The position numbers and the translations under genes are program-made. From the NCBI GenBank assembly GCA_016196755.1, contig JACPXC010000049.1:1-32247 (forward strand): a stretch of DNA of 32,247 bases, read 5' to 3'. The notes beneath the pieces are model-generated. The model had not been told where the DNA came from and searched no databases. It saw only the letters and a list, made by a program, of their open reading frames with translations. Within the stretch, counting starts at the first letter, position 1. Each line of letters starts with the position of its first letter. This DNA is from Elusimicrobiota bacterium. GTDB taxonomy: Bacteria > Elusimicrobiota > Elusimicrobia > UBA1565. Positions 6,637 to 14,450 of the stretch are shown here, piece by piece.

Positions 6637-7413
6637 CTAAATCTCCAAAGTCGCCGAGATCGGACAATGGTCCGAGCCCAGGACCTCGGGGTGGATGGCC
6701 GCGGTCCTAAGATGCGGCCGCAGGGCCTCCGAGACGAAGAAATAGTCGATCCGCCAGCCGACGTTGCGCTCGCGCGCGCGCGACTGCTGGTCCCAATAGC
6801 TGTAGTGCCCGGCGCCCTTCTCGAACTGCCGGAAGGTGTCGACGAAGCCCGCCGCGAGGAGCTCGTCGATCCAGGCCCGCTCCTCGGGCAAGAATCCCGA
6901 GATCTTCGAGTTCTCCCGGGGCCGTGCCAGGTCGAGCTCCTGGTGGGCGGTGTTGACGTCGCCGCAGACGACCTGCCGGGTCTCGCCCTTCTTGGCGCGC
7001 TTCTTCAAGAGTTTCAGGAAATCGGAGTAGAAGCGCATCTTGTACTGCAGGCGCTCGTCGCGCGATTTGCCGTTGGGGAAATAGACGTTGTAGAGCGTGA
7101 ACTCCTTCCAACGGTGGACGAGGACCCGGCCCTCGCGGTCGTACTCGGGGACGCCGAAGCCGCGCTCGACCTCGGCCGCCTTGCGCGTGGTCCAGGTGCC
7201 GACCCCGCTGTAGCCCTTCTTCTCGCCCCAGCAGAAGTCGGCGTGATAGCCCGGGATGGTGTGGACCGCGGCGTCCAGCTGGGTGAGCTCGGCCTTGGTC
7301 TCCTGGACGCAGAGGACGTCCGGCTTGGCCTTGGTCATCCACTCGAGGAAGCCCTTGCGGTGAGCGGCGCGCAGGCCGTTGACGTTCCAGGAGGTGAGGT
7401 TCCAAAGCGCCAT
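6637..7413 (-). CDS. xth: Exodeoxyribonuclease III / AP endonuclease
   Basis: The enzyme cleaves abasic sites and removes 3' blocking groups in base-excision repair. The 258-residue protein has the endonuclease/exonuclease/phosphatase fold signatures: SWNVNGLRA, CVQETKA with E38 binding the metal, a central CGDVNTAH, WRIDYFF and the terminal GSDHCPI catalytic histidine. Start ATG 7413 gives the expected N-terminus at the first beta strand; a longer upstream frame exists but has no family match. A TAGAAT box with an extended TGA prefix lies eight bases before the ATG and there is no Shine-Dalgarno sequence. The HicA-like gene follows after nine bases. Confidence 0.93.
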   Translation of the reverse strand: MALWNLTSWNVNGLRAAHRKGFLEWMTKAKPDVLCVQETKAELTQLDAAVHTIPGYHADFCWGEKKGYSGVGTWTTRKAAEVERGFGVPEYDREGRVLVHRWKEFTLYNVYFPNGKSRDERLQYKMRFYSDFLKLLKKRAKKGETRQVVCGDVNTAHQELDLARPRENSKISGFLPEERAWIDELLAAGFVDTFRQFEKGAGHYSYWDQQSRARERNVGWRIDYFFVSEALRPHLRTAAIHPEVLGSDHCPISATLEI

Positions 7414-7421
7414 GGCACCGT

Positions 7422-7427
7422 ATTCTA
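7422..7427 (-). promoter_or_regulatory. Extended -10 box before xth
   Basis: Minus-strand TGATAGAAT (hexamer at 7422-7427) fits an extended -10 promoter. The hexamer ends eight bases before ATG 7413, so the transcript would have a 5' UTR of only about one or two bases. Confidence 0.5.
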
Positions 7428-7441
7428 TCACTCTGCGCCCC

Positions 7442-7470
7442 TTGACGGGGGGAGGCGCGGGGGCTACCTT
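7442..7470 (+). promoter_or_regulatory. Possible promoter for the 7490-9894 gene pair
   Basis: TTGACG (7442-7447) and TACCTT (7465-7470) are spaced by 17 bp; the -10 match is only three of six. The initiation site would be about 13 bases before ATG 7490. Confidence 0.35.
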
Positions 7471-7489
7471 CCCTAGTACGGACGTAGCG

Positions 7490-9322
7490 ATGCCCCTCTC
7501 TACCCCGTCGCGCTTGCGCGCCACTCTGGCGCTGTCCCTCCTGCTCCTGTCCTCGGGCGCGGCCGCCTCTACCCGCGGCCCCGGGACCGGGTTCACCGGC
7601 GACCCGTTCGCCGCGGTGATCGAGGACGACAATCCCTTCGCCGCCACCTTCCTGCTGGGCACCGAGGCGGGCCGCGCCCAACTGGCACGGCTCAAGGCCG
7701 AGGAGGCGCTGCGCCACGACGTAGTCTTCGCGCGCGCCCTCGAGCTCAAGGACCTTCGGGGCCTGATCACGGGAGGCCACAACGACGTCCGCGCCCTACG
7801 GCTCGGGCTGCAGGGCCGCCCGAACTGCGCCTTCTGCCAGGTCCCCGAGAAGCTCCTGGCCTGGCGGCAGCGCTTCTTCGGCAAGGAGGACGCCGTCCTC
7901 AAGGCGGCGGTCTATGATTGGGCGACGATGCCGCCCGAGCGTCAGGCCTGGCTGAAGGACCATGCCAGCCCCGAGGAGGTCTGGAGGAGGCTCACGTACT
8001 CCGAGCGCCAGGAGGTCCTGCGCGGCTGGGCGCTCTCGGAGCGCGAGGCCCTCCTCAAGGCCGACCCGCGCACCCGCGGCGAGCTGGGCCTCATGGGCGC
8101 GCGGATGAACGAGATGACGGCCGTCCTGACCGGCAACGAGTCGGTGGCCGTCTGGCAGCGCTACGCCCAGGCCGAGCAGGCGGTGCTGCGCCTCGAGGAG
8201 GCGCGCGCGAAGCTCAAGGGGAGCAAGGACCCCGCCCTCCAGGCCAAGCTGGCCGAGGCCGAGAAGGCCAAGGACCTCGACTCCCGGCTGAGCGCCCTGG
8301 GGGCCCTCTTCGACGGGGCGCGGATCGCGGCCCCCGGCCTGCGCGCCCAGGCCCCGTCCCGCCCCGACCAAGCCTTCACCCCCGAATCGCGCGCCCTGGT
8401 GGCGGAGCTCGTCAAGACCGGCATGCTGGCCGAGACCAAGGGCACCTTCGCCGGCGCGGAGCTGACCGAGTTCTACGCCAAGGTCCCCATGAAGGTCGCC
8501 ATCGCCCCGACGGAAGGCTCGGCGGTGGCCTGGTACTGGGACGGCGTGATGAGCTTCAACGAGCGGCACATCTCGGAGTTCGTGAAAGCGCGCGGGAAGT
8601 CGCTCGACGACCTGGCCAGGGACCAGGCCCTGCTCAAGGAGCTCAACCTCGAGCTCGTCCCGGTCTTCGTCCACGAGGCCGTCCACCACCGTCAGGACGT
8701 CTGGGCCAAGGCGCAGGGCATCCCCTCCAACTGGTCGCAGCACCAGGAGCAGGAGGCCATGATGGCCCATGCCCTCTTCGTCACCCAGAAGGCCAAGACC
8801 GACAAGGCCTACGCCAAGTTCCTGGCCGCGCATCCGGACTCGACCACCGTCCGACAAGCCGCGATGCTGTCCTCTCGCCTCGAGCAGAACGGGGCGGACT
8901 GGTTCTCCCACTCGGTCATGGCCGACCACTACCCGGAGCGGCTCTCGCTGGAGGGCGTCGTCTGGTGCCAGATCGCCCTGCTGCACAACGCGATCTACGC
9001 CGACGTCGACGGCGAGCTCAAGCGCCGGGCCGCCCTGGCCCAGGCGGAGCGCACCGCCCTCGAGTCCGGGCAGGCCTTGGCGCCGAGCTATCCGACCAAC
9101 GGCGACTGGCTGGCCGCGATGCGCAAGGCCAAGACCGCCGACCTCAAGGCGCTCGTGGACGGACAGCGCGCCCTGCTGGCCCAGCAGCCCCGGATCTACG
9201 AGATGTACCGCGCGCGCCTCGAGGAGGCCACGCGCGTCACCGAAGAACGGCTCAGAACGCTACAATCCGGCCAGAGCGCGCAGCGCGTGCCGCCGCCGCC
9301 CCCGAACAGGAAGAAACCATGA
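7490..9322 (+). CDS. Secreted HExxH protein, putative metallopeptidase
   Basis: The 610-residue protein begins with a Sec-type signal peptide (LRATLALSLLLLSSGAAAS). I do not recognise the family. A zincin-like motif, HEAVH, lies at residues 395-399, followed about 20 residues later by an EQE triplet (E420, E422) that could supply a third ligand as in gluzincins. Before it, about 180-260 is a helical, Glu/Ala/Lys-rich coiled-coil-like stretch; after it come several aromatic-rich helices and a Pro-rich tail (PPPPPNRKKP). An upstream in-frame start at 7379 was rejected because the signal peptide is at 7490. The stop overlaps the next secreted protein gene by four bases (ATGA), implying a joint role. 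Catalysis is an inference from the motif alone. Confidence 0.7.
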   Translation: MPLSTPSRLRATLALSLLLLSSGAAASTRGPGTGFTGDPFAAVIEDDNPFAATFLLGTEAGRAQLARLKAEEALRHDVVFARALELKDLRGLITGGHNDVRALRLGLQGRPNCAFCQVPEKLLAWRQRFFGKEDAVLKAAVYDWATMPPERQAWLKDHASPEEVWRRLTYSERQEVLRGWALSEREALLKADPRTRGELGLMGARMNEMTAVLTGNESVAVWQRYAQAEQAVLRLEEARAKLKGSKDPALQAKLAEAEKAKDLDSRLSALGALFDGARIAAPGLRAQAPSRPDQAFTPESRALVAELVKTGMLAETKGTFAGAELTEFYAKVPMKVAIAPTEGSAVAWYWDGVMSFNERHISEFVKARGKSLDDLARDQALLKELNLELVPVFVHEAVHHRQDVWAKAQGIPSNWSQHQEQEAMMAHALFVTQKAKTDKAYAKFLAAHPDSTTVRQAAMLSSRLEQNGADWFSHSVMADHYPERLSLEGVVWCQIALLHNAIYADVDGELKRRAALAQAERTALESGQALAPSYPTNGDWLAAMRKAKTADLKALVDGQRALLAQQPRIYEMYRARLEEATRVTEERLRTLQSGQSAQRVPPPPPNRKKP

Positions 9323-9894
9323 GACCAGCCCTCGCCCTCGTCGTCGCTCTGTGCGGCCTCGCCGCCCTCAAGGCCTCGGAGGCGGCACTTCCTCGCGATA
9401 ACGCTCGGTCGGCCGCAGCCGCGGAGAAGGACGCCATGATCGACGCCTCCTTCGAGTACGCCGTCCCGCCGGGCTGGACCGCCGAGGGCGGGGAGCAGCG
9501 CCTAACCCTGCTCGGCCCGCGCGACGAGAACACCGTGGCGGCCCTCATCTCGGTGCGCTACGTCGCGCCGGAAGACCCGTCGCACAAGAGCGCCGACGCC
9601 TACCTCACGCGCCTGGCCTCCAAGCCCACCATCCCGGTGCCGGGCTGGAAGAGCGGCCCGGCCAAGCCCCTGACCGTGGCCGGCCGCAAGGCCCGGATCG
9701 TGGAGCGCGACACCTCCCAGTTCACCCCCCCCACCGCCCGGGAGATCCGCGAGGTGCCGATGAAGGAGATCCACGTGGTGGTCCCCGCCGCCAAGGGCTT
9801 CTACGCCATCGTGTACTACGCGCCGCGCTCTCTCGACAAGAAGGCGCGCCTGGTCTTCAGGCAGTTCCTCAGGACCTTCAAACCAAAGCTCTAG
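9319..9894 (+). CDS. Secreted protein of unknown function, 191 aa
   Basis: An N-terminal hydrophobic segment (LALVVALCGLAALKASEAA) indicates secretion. The mature part opens with FEYAVPPGWTAEGGEQRLTL and later has GFYAIVYYAP followed by a terminal basic helix, a layout that recalls PsbP/Mog1-like small secreted domains (DcrB, DUF1795), but the match is structural intuition only. It is coupled to the HExxH protein gene by ATGA, so the two are probably made together and may interact in the periplasm or outside the cell. Confidence 0.65.
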   Translation: MRPALALVVALCGLAALKASEAALPRDNARSAAAAEKDAMIDASFEYAVPPGWTAEGGEQRLTLLGPRDENTVAALISVRYVAPEDPSHKSADAYLTRLASKPTIPVPGWKSGPAKPLTVAGRKARIVERDTSQFTPPTAREIREVPMKEIHVVVPAAKGFYAIVYYAPRSLDKKARLVFRQFLRTFKPKL

Positions 9895-9930
9895 GCCGGG
9901 CGCCCTCATAGCCCCATCGAAGCCCGGCAC

Positions 9931-9949
9931 AGCGGGGCTCCGCCCCGCT
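9931..9949. terminator. GC-rich hairpin between convergent genes
   Basis: agcggggc and gccccgct form an 8-bp stem with a 3-nt loop between the plus-strand stop at 9894 and the ctlX stop. It overlaps the ctlX stop codon. No T-tract follows on either strand, so termination is uncertain. Confidence 0.35.
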
Positions 9950-10868
9950 AGGCCCGGCGCGGGCTGAAGACCTCGGCCAGCATGCAGCGCGCGCTGCCGC
10001 CGCCGACCGACTCGATGGTGGGGATCGAGACAGGCAGGAGCTCGGCGTAGCCCGAGAGCGTCTTGCGCTGGGCGGGCGTGAAGGCGTCGAAGGCCGTCTG
10101 AGAGAGGACCAAGTGCGGGGTGCCGGAGCGGCTCTCGACCTCGAGGACGTTGCCGCAGAAACGGGCCATCTGCTCGAGGCCGATGGCCACCAACTGGAGG
10201 CCGTCGCGCAGCACCACCTCCAGCCGCCGCCGCTCGGCGGCGTCGCCGACGGCATCGAGGCAGGCCACCGCGAAGCCGTCGCCCACCGACATCAGGACGT
10301 TGGTGTGATAGACGGCCTGGCCGCGGGCGTCCGCGGCCGCGAAGGCCGCCGGCTCGTAGCCCCGGCGCGCGCACCAGGCCTTGAAGAGCCCCTCGTGGGT
10401 GCGCGGCGACAGGCAGGCGTAGGCCCGGCGGTGGACGTGGTCGAGGACCATGCTGCCGGTGCCTTCGAGGAATTCGCCCTTGGCCTCGTGGGGCGAAAGA
10501 TCCCACGTGGCCCCGAGCGCGAAGGAACGGCCCAGCGTCTCGAGCGCCTCCGCGCGCCGCTCGAGCCGACGGTTGGACGCGGCCATCGGATATAGCACTA
10601 CGCCGCCGTCCTCATGGAAGCTGACCCAGTTATTCGGGAACAGCGCGTCAGGCTTGAGCGGCGCGGGCGTATCCTCGACCACGACGACCTCGATATCCCG
10701 TCCGCGCAGCGCCGCGACGAACCCGTCGAACTCGGCACGCGCCGCGGCCAGGACCTCGGCCGGCGCCGCGCCGGGCCGGTTCTGGAAGGCGTTAGAGCCC
10801 GCGGTCTCGGCGTTGAAGCCGAAGGCCGCCGGGCGGACCATGAGAAGAGCGCTCGCTCGCTGGCGCAC
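9948..10868 (-). CDS. CtlX-like amidinotransferase-fold hydrolase
   Basis: The protein matches the arginine-deiminase-related family that includes the citrulline hydrolase CtlX. Signatures are MVRPAAFGFN with NAFQ, FPNNWVSFHEDG, GTGSMVLDH, YHTNVLMSVGD and the terminal SVGGGSARCMLAEVF, whose cysteine is the expected nucleophile. The family acts on guanidino or ureido compounds; the exact substrate here is not determinable. From the GTG at 10868 it is 306 residues. An ATG nine codons in is the alternative start. There is no Shine-Dalgarno sequence, and TACAAT ends five bases before the GTG. The gene begins beside a large palindromic element, so its promoter is close to that element's edge. Confidence 0.8.
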   Translation of the reverse strand: MRQRASALLMVRPAAFGFNAETAGSNAFQNRPGAAPAEVLAAARAEFDGFVAALRGRDIEVVVVEDTPAPLKPDALFPNNWVSFHEDGGVVLYPMAASNRRLERRAEALETLGRSFALGATWDLSPHEAKGEFLEGTGSMVLDHVHRRAYACLSPRTHEGLFKAWCARRGYEPAAFAAADARGQAVYHTNVLMSVGDGFAVACLDAVGDAAERRRLEVVLRDGLQLVAIGLEQMARFCGNVLEVESRSGTPHLVLSQTAFDAFTPAQRKTLSGYAELLPVSIPTIESVGGGSARCMLAEVFSPRRA

Positions 10869-10873
10869 ATCGC

Positions 10874-10879
10874 ATTGTA
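10874..10879 (-). promoter_or_regulatory. -10-like box before the CtlX-like gene
   Basis: TACAAT on the minus strand ends five bases before the GTG start. The region where a -35 would be falls inside the left outer arm of the palindromic repeat and shows no good match. Confidence 0.35.
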
Positions 10880-10884
10880 ACTAT

Positions 10885-11050
10885 CCGGTGCCAGTTGTTG
10901 ACTTGTTGACTTCTTCCGACCGACCTGTCGGGAAGTCAACGGTGTCTATCGGTGTCAGGTGTTGACTTGTTGACTTACCAGCCGGACGGTAAGTCAACAA
11001 GTCAACACCTGACACCGATGGTGACACCGATGGTGAACAACTGGCACCGG
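10885..11050. repeat. 166-bp nested palindromic element (REP/MITE-like)
   Basis: The outer arms are 15-bp perfect inverted repeats, 10885-10899 and 11036-11050 (ccggtgccagttgtt and its complement). Inside are a hairpin, 10905-10920 with 10927-10940, interrupted by a 2-base bulge, and a perfect 32-bp inverted repeat, 10948-10979 with 10988-11019, with an 8-nt loop. The motif gttgacttgttgactt appears at 10897 and 10961 and inverted at 10991. A tandem gacaccgatggt pair follows at 11011-11034. Such composite hairpins resemble REP/BIME elements mobilised by RAYT transposases, or MITEs, but no transposase is in the window. Confidence 0.75.
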
Positions 11051-11120
11051 TGATAGGTGACCTAAGTCTTACCCCCCCGTAACATATGCTTCGCATTCGG
11101 GGGCTACCCTTGGGATAGAT

Positions 11121-11276
11121 ATGCCGCTCGCCCTCACCGCCCGGATCCGCATCCGCCCCGAGCCCCTGCTCAAGGACAAGCGGGTGCACGATATCGCCCA
11201 TGCCTTCCTGGCCGCCCGGATAAGGGCCATGAAGGCCCTGGGGATCCCCGTGAAGATGATGCCGGGGCTCGGATAA
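11121..11276 (+). CDS. Possible small protein, 51 aa
   Basis: ATG 11121 to TAA 11274-11276 encodes a basic peptide beginning MPLALTARIRIRPEPLL and ending GIPVKMMPGLG. Third positions are mostly G or C as in neighbouring genes, which favours translation over chance. There is no obvious Shine-Dalgarno sequence. It lies between the palindromic element and the convergent stop of the sugar dehydrogenase, three bases away. It is too short for a family call. Confidence 0.4.
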   Translation: MPLALTARIRIRPEPLLKDKRVHDIAHAFLAARIRAMKALGIPVKMMPGLG

Positions 11277-11279
11277 GGC

Positions 11280-12368
11280 TTAGGGAGTGGTCAGCTTGTA
11301 GACCTTTCCGTCGAAGGCCGTCAGGTAGAGCTCCCCCGACAAGTCCTCTCCGAAGGACGAGACGTTGAGGCCGGTGGGCAGCAGTTCCCCCTCGGCCTCC
11401 GCCTTGCTCCCCTTCATCCGCGCGCCGCGCAGGCGCCCCGAGACGTAGTCGGCGTAAAGGTAGACCCCGCGCAAGGCCGGGATGGCCTTGCCGCGGTAGA
11501 CGAAGCCCCCGGTGATGCTGCCGCCCACGTCACGGCCGTACTCGAGCGCCGGGGGCTTGAGCCCGGCCGCTTCGCCCGGCGCGTAGCGCTTGGTGCCCTC
11601 GAAGAGCTTCCAACCGTAGTTGCCGCCGCGCTCGATGCGATCGACCTCCTCGAGCTCGTCCTGGCCCACGTCGCCCGCCCAGAGCTCCCCCGTCTCGCGG
11701 TCAAACGAGAAGCGCCAGGGGTTGCGCAGGCCGTAGGCCCAGATCTCGCCGCGAGCGTCCTTGCGGCCGGCGAACGGGTTGTCGACCGGCACGGCGTAGG
11801 GCGGCTTATCGACGTCCAAGCGCAGGAGCTTGCCCAACAGCACTCCGAGGTTCTGCCCGTTGCCCTCCGGGTCGCCCCCCGAGCCCCCGTCTCCGACCCC
11901 CATATAAAGGAAGCCGTCCGGCCCGAAGCGGATAGCGCCGCCGTTGTGGTTCGAGTAGGGCTGGTCGAGGGTCAAGACCACCGCCTCGGAGCCCGGGTCG
12001 ACCACCGCCTTGCCCTTCGGCCAATGCCAGCGCGAGACGACCGAGCGGTGGTCGCGCTCGCCGCTCCGGGCCTCCTTGCGCATGTCGGAGTAGTGCGCGA
12101 AGACCAACCCGTTCTCCTTGAAGCGCGGATGGAAGGCCAGCCCCAAGAAGCCGCGCTCGCCGGAAGCCTTCGTGCGCCCCGAGAGGTCGAGGACGAGCCG
12201 GCCGGCGCGTGAATCGGGGCCGTCCATGAGCCAGACCTTGCCGCCCTGCTCCACCACGGCCAGGCGGCCCGTGCCGTCGGGCAGGACCTGGAGGTCCAGC
12301 GGCCTCTCGAACGACCTCCCGCCGAACGCGGCGGCCAGGACCAGGGCTATCTTGGGGAGGGCCGCCAC
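11280..12368 (-). CDS. PQQ-dependent sugar dehydrogenase-like beta-propeller
   Basis: The sequence matches the soluble glucose/aldose dehydrogenase (GSDH, YliI-like) family. Visible signatures are LDLQVLPDGTGRLAVVEQGG, GERGFLGLAFHP (catalytic-site loop), SNHNGGAIRFGPDGFLYMGVGDGG, YGLRNPWRFSFD, GDVGQDELEEVDRI, GGNYGW and SITGGFVYRG. Family members oxidise aldoses in the periplasm using pyrroloquinoline quinone. At 362 residues the length is usual. The N-terminus (LPKIALVLAAAFGG) is a short hydrophobic segment that may act as a signal sequence. Start GTG 12368 lies one base after the upstream stop. No PQQ synthesis genes are in the window, so cofactor use is assumed from the family. Confidence 0.85.
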   Translation of the reverse strand: MAALPKIALVLAAAFGGRSFERPLDLQVLPDGTGRLAVVEQGGKVWLMDGPDSRAGRLVLDLSGRTKASGERGFLGLAFHPRFKENGLVFAHYSDMRKEARSGERDHRSVVSRWHWPKGKAVVDPGSEAVVLTLDQPYSNHNGGAIRFGPDGFLYMGVGDGGSGGDPEGNGQNLGVLLGKLLRLDVDKPPYAVPVDNPFAGRKDARGEIWAYGLRNPWRFSFDRETGELWAGDVGQDELEEVDRIERGGNYGWKLFEGTKRYAPGEAAGLKPPALEYGRDVGGSITGGFVYRGKAIPALRGVYLYADYVSGRLRGARMKGSKAEAEGELLPTGLNVSSFGEDLSGELYLTAFDGKVYKLTTP

Positions 12369-12369
12369 G

Positions 12370-13035
12370 TCAGGTGGTCAGGAGCAGGCAGACCCGCTCG
12401 CGCTCGGCGCCGCGCTGGGCGGGCAGGAATATCTCGAGGACCCCGTCGTCCTCGCCCAGCGGCCGCGGGACGTTCGCGCAGTCGGTGCGGTTAAACGAGA
12501 TCATCCGGTGCGCGGGCTTGTTGGGGCCGCGGTTGAAGTCGATGCCGTAGCCGCGGTCTATGCCGAGCCGCTCGTCGTCGAGCATCGCGTAGTGGATCGT
12601 GAACGGGCTCGTCGTCGAGCTGCGCACGCGATAGCGGTCCCATTCCCTGCCCTCGGGATAGGTCCGGCGCTCGTACTCGCGCGCGTTGACGATTCGGCCC
12701 TCGGGGCCCAGGAACTGCACCCAGTTGCGCGCGTCACGGTCGACGTAGTCGTAGCGCCCGCCCGCGTTCTCCCTGTTCGAGGCATGCTCCTGAGTGTGGT
12801 AGAGGATGGCGACCGGACGGTTCCAACGACCCGTGATGTCGTCGGGATAGCCCATGAGCTTGAGAAACGAGAAGCTCGGAATCGTCACCCGTTCGGCCCC
12901 CTGCACCGGCGGGGTATCGGCCGCGGCCTGCCGGGCCTGGCCGAGGGCGGCGGCGGGGCCGGCGGGGAGGTTCAGGTCCTGTGCGGCGGCGGGCGCCGAC
13001 AAGGCCAAGCAGAGTAGCGCTGTCTTCACCGTCAT
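12370..13035 (-). CDS. Secreted protein of unknown function, 221 aa
   Basis: The signal peptide is clear (TVKTALLCLALSAPAAAQ, cleavage likely after AAAQ). I do not recognise the mature protein. It is rich in Tyr, Arg and Asp, with segments such as AILYHTQEHASNRENAGG, RDARNWVQFLGPEG and SPFTIHYAMLDDERLGIDRG, and one cysteine in each of DCAN and VCLLLT near the end that could pair. The gene ends one base before the sugar dehydrogenase GTG, so the two are likely translationally linked and both extracytoplasmic. Confidence 0.7.
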   Translation of the reverse strand: MTVKTALLCLALSAPAAAQDLNLPAGPAAALGQARQAAADTPPVQGAERVTIPSFSFLKLMGYPDDITGRWNRPVAILYHTQEHASNRENAGGRYDYVDRDARNWVQFLGPEGRIVNAREYERRTYPEGREWDRYRVRSSTTSPFTIHYAMLDDERLGIDRGYGIDFNRGPNKPAHRMISFNRTDCANVPRPLGEDDGVLEIFLPAQRGAERERVCLLLTT

Positions 13036-13100
13036 AGTATGCCCCGGAGAGCCCTGCGCTTTGAAGGGCCTCCGGACCTACCCCGCCCTAGGCTGACGGT

Positions 13101-14450
13101 TTACCGGAAGATCTTCTCGTACCACTGCGGCGCCGTCGGCAAGGGGCCGTCGAGGCTCATCTTGGAGCGGATGCCGGCCAGCTCCCAGCCGGTCAGCTCG
13201 GCCAGGTTCTTGGCCCAGAGCTCCTCGCGCTCGCGCCGCGCCTTGGGGTAGGCCTTGGCGGCGTCGCAGGAGGCGGCGCCGGTCCAGGGCGTGTGCATGA
13301 CGAAGCGCCCCTGGTAGTTCTGCGTGTCGGCGGTCTCCTGGAAGACCAGGTCCTCGGGGAAGTGCTCGGCGTCGTAGCGCACGTGCAGGCGCGTGACCTT
13401 GACCGGCACGGCCCCCCCGACCATGAAGCGCCGGCCGCGCGCCGGCCGTCCGCCCCCCTGGTCGTCGGCCAGCCACCAGACCCCGAGCTTGCGCAGCTCC
13501 TCGGCGCTCAGCGGGTCGGCCGCGCAGGGGTCGCACCAGCCCATGTCCCAGAAGTGCTCGGTGACGACGGCCTTGCGGCCCTCCTTCTCCCAGAGCCGGG
13601 CAAACGTCGCGCGATAGAAGTCGCCGAACTGGTCGCGCACGTGCAGCGGGATGTCGGTCCCCGTCGGCATCTTGACCGTCCGGTAGTTGACCGTCTCGAC
13701 CCGCCCGTTCTTGGTCAGCGCGTAGACCATGAGGTCCTGGGGACCGTCGGCGTTGAGCATCCCGAGCCGGATCGGCAGCATGAAGCGCGGGTCCTCGTAG
13801 GCGAACTGGATGGGCCGCAGGGTCGACGAGCCGGTCTTGGCGTGCTCGGCCAGGTTGACCTTGGCCACGAAGAATTTGAGCTTCTGCTTGAGGTAGGGCC
13901 CTAGGGCCGCCGACGCCCCGCGCGGCAGCTTGTAGCCCTGCTCGCGCAGCCAGGTCTCCAGGCCCATCGAATCCTTGGCTCCCAATATGAGGATGTCGTA
14001 CTCGCCGACCGTGTAGCTGGCCTCGATCGTCACGCCCAGGGCCTTGGCGCGCGCGCGGCCGCCTCCCTCCCCCCTTGCGGCGGACTGGGCCATGCCGCGC
14101 GCCGCCATGAGGGAGAGCTTTTGGACGCTGCAGGGATCCTCGTCGTGATACTCGACGAGCCGCGGCGAGGTGAAGGCGTCGAGGCGCGCCACCAGGGCTT
14201 GGTCGCCCACGTTTATCTGCTCGCGCTTGAGGACGACCGGCACCGGGACGACGATGGCGAACTCCTTGGGCTCGCCGCGGTAGTCGTTGCCCATCGTGAT
14301 CGCCGTGCGGTCGCCGTCGCGCACCAGCACGACCTGGGAGGCCTTGTTGAAGAGCTGGGCGTCGGCCTTGGCGACGAAGAAGCCGCAGAACGCGGCGGCG
14401 GGCCTAGGCGGGAGCGCCGAGAGCGCCGCCAGCAGGATCAGGTTTTTCAT
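13101..14450 (-). CDS. Secreted DUF2330 protein
   Basis: A signal peptide (NLILLAALSALPPRPAAA) is followed immediately by the DUF2330 hallmark CGFFVAKADAQLFNKASQV, then GNDYRGEPKEFAIVVPVPV. Further conserved-looking parts are VGEYDILILGAKDS, RPIQFAYEDPRFMLPIRLG, WCDPCA (a CxxC-like pair) and HTPWTG. The function of DUF2330 is not known. Length is 449 residues; there is no C-terminal membrane anchor, unlike some members. The start overlaps the 3' end of the RnfD-like gene by 47 bp, which makes co-expression with that membrane protein likely. Confidence 0.85.
   Translation of the reverse strand: MKNLILLAALSALPPRPAAAFCGFFVAKADAQLFNKASQVVLVRDGDRTAITMGNDYRGEPKEFAIVVPVPVVLKREQINVGDQALVARLDAFTSPRLVEYHDEDPCSVQKLSLMAARGMAQSAARGEGGGRARAKALGVTIEASYTVGEYDILILGAKDSMGLETWLREQGYKLPRGASAALGPYLKQKLKFFVAKVNLAEHAKTGSSTLRPIQFAYEDPRFMLPIRLGMLNADGPQDLMVYALTKNGRVETVNYRTVKMPTGTDIPLHVRDQFGDFYRATFARLWEKEGRKAVVTEHFWDMGWCDPCAADPLSAEELRKLGVWWLADDQGGGRPARGRRFMVGGAVPVKVTRLHVRYDAEHFPEDLVFQETADTQNYQGRFVMHTPWTGAASCDAAKAYPKARREREELWAKNLAELTGWELAGIRSKMSLDGPLPTAPQWYEKIFR

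Noticed and set aside
10885-11050. CRISPR array
   Set aside because: The repeats are inverted and nested, not regularly spaced direct repeats with unique spacers, and no cas gene is present.
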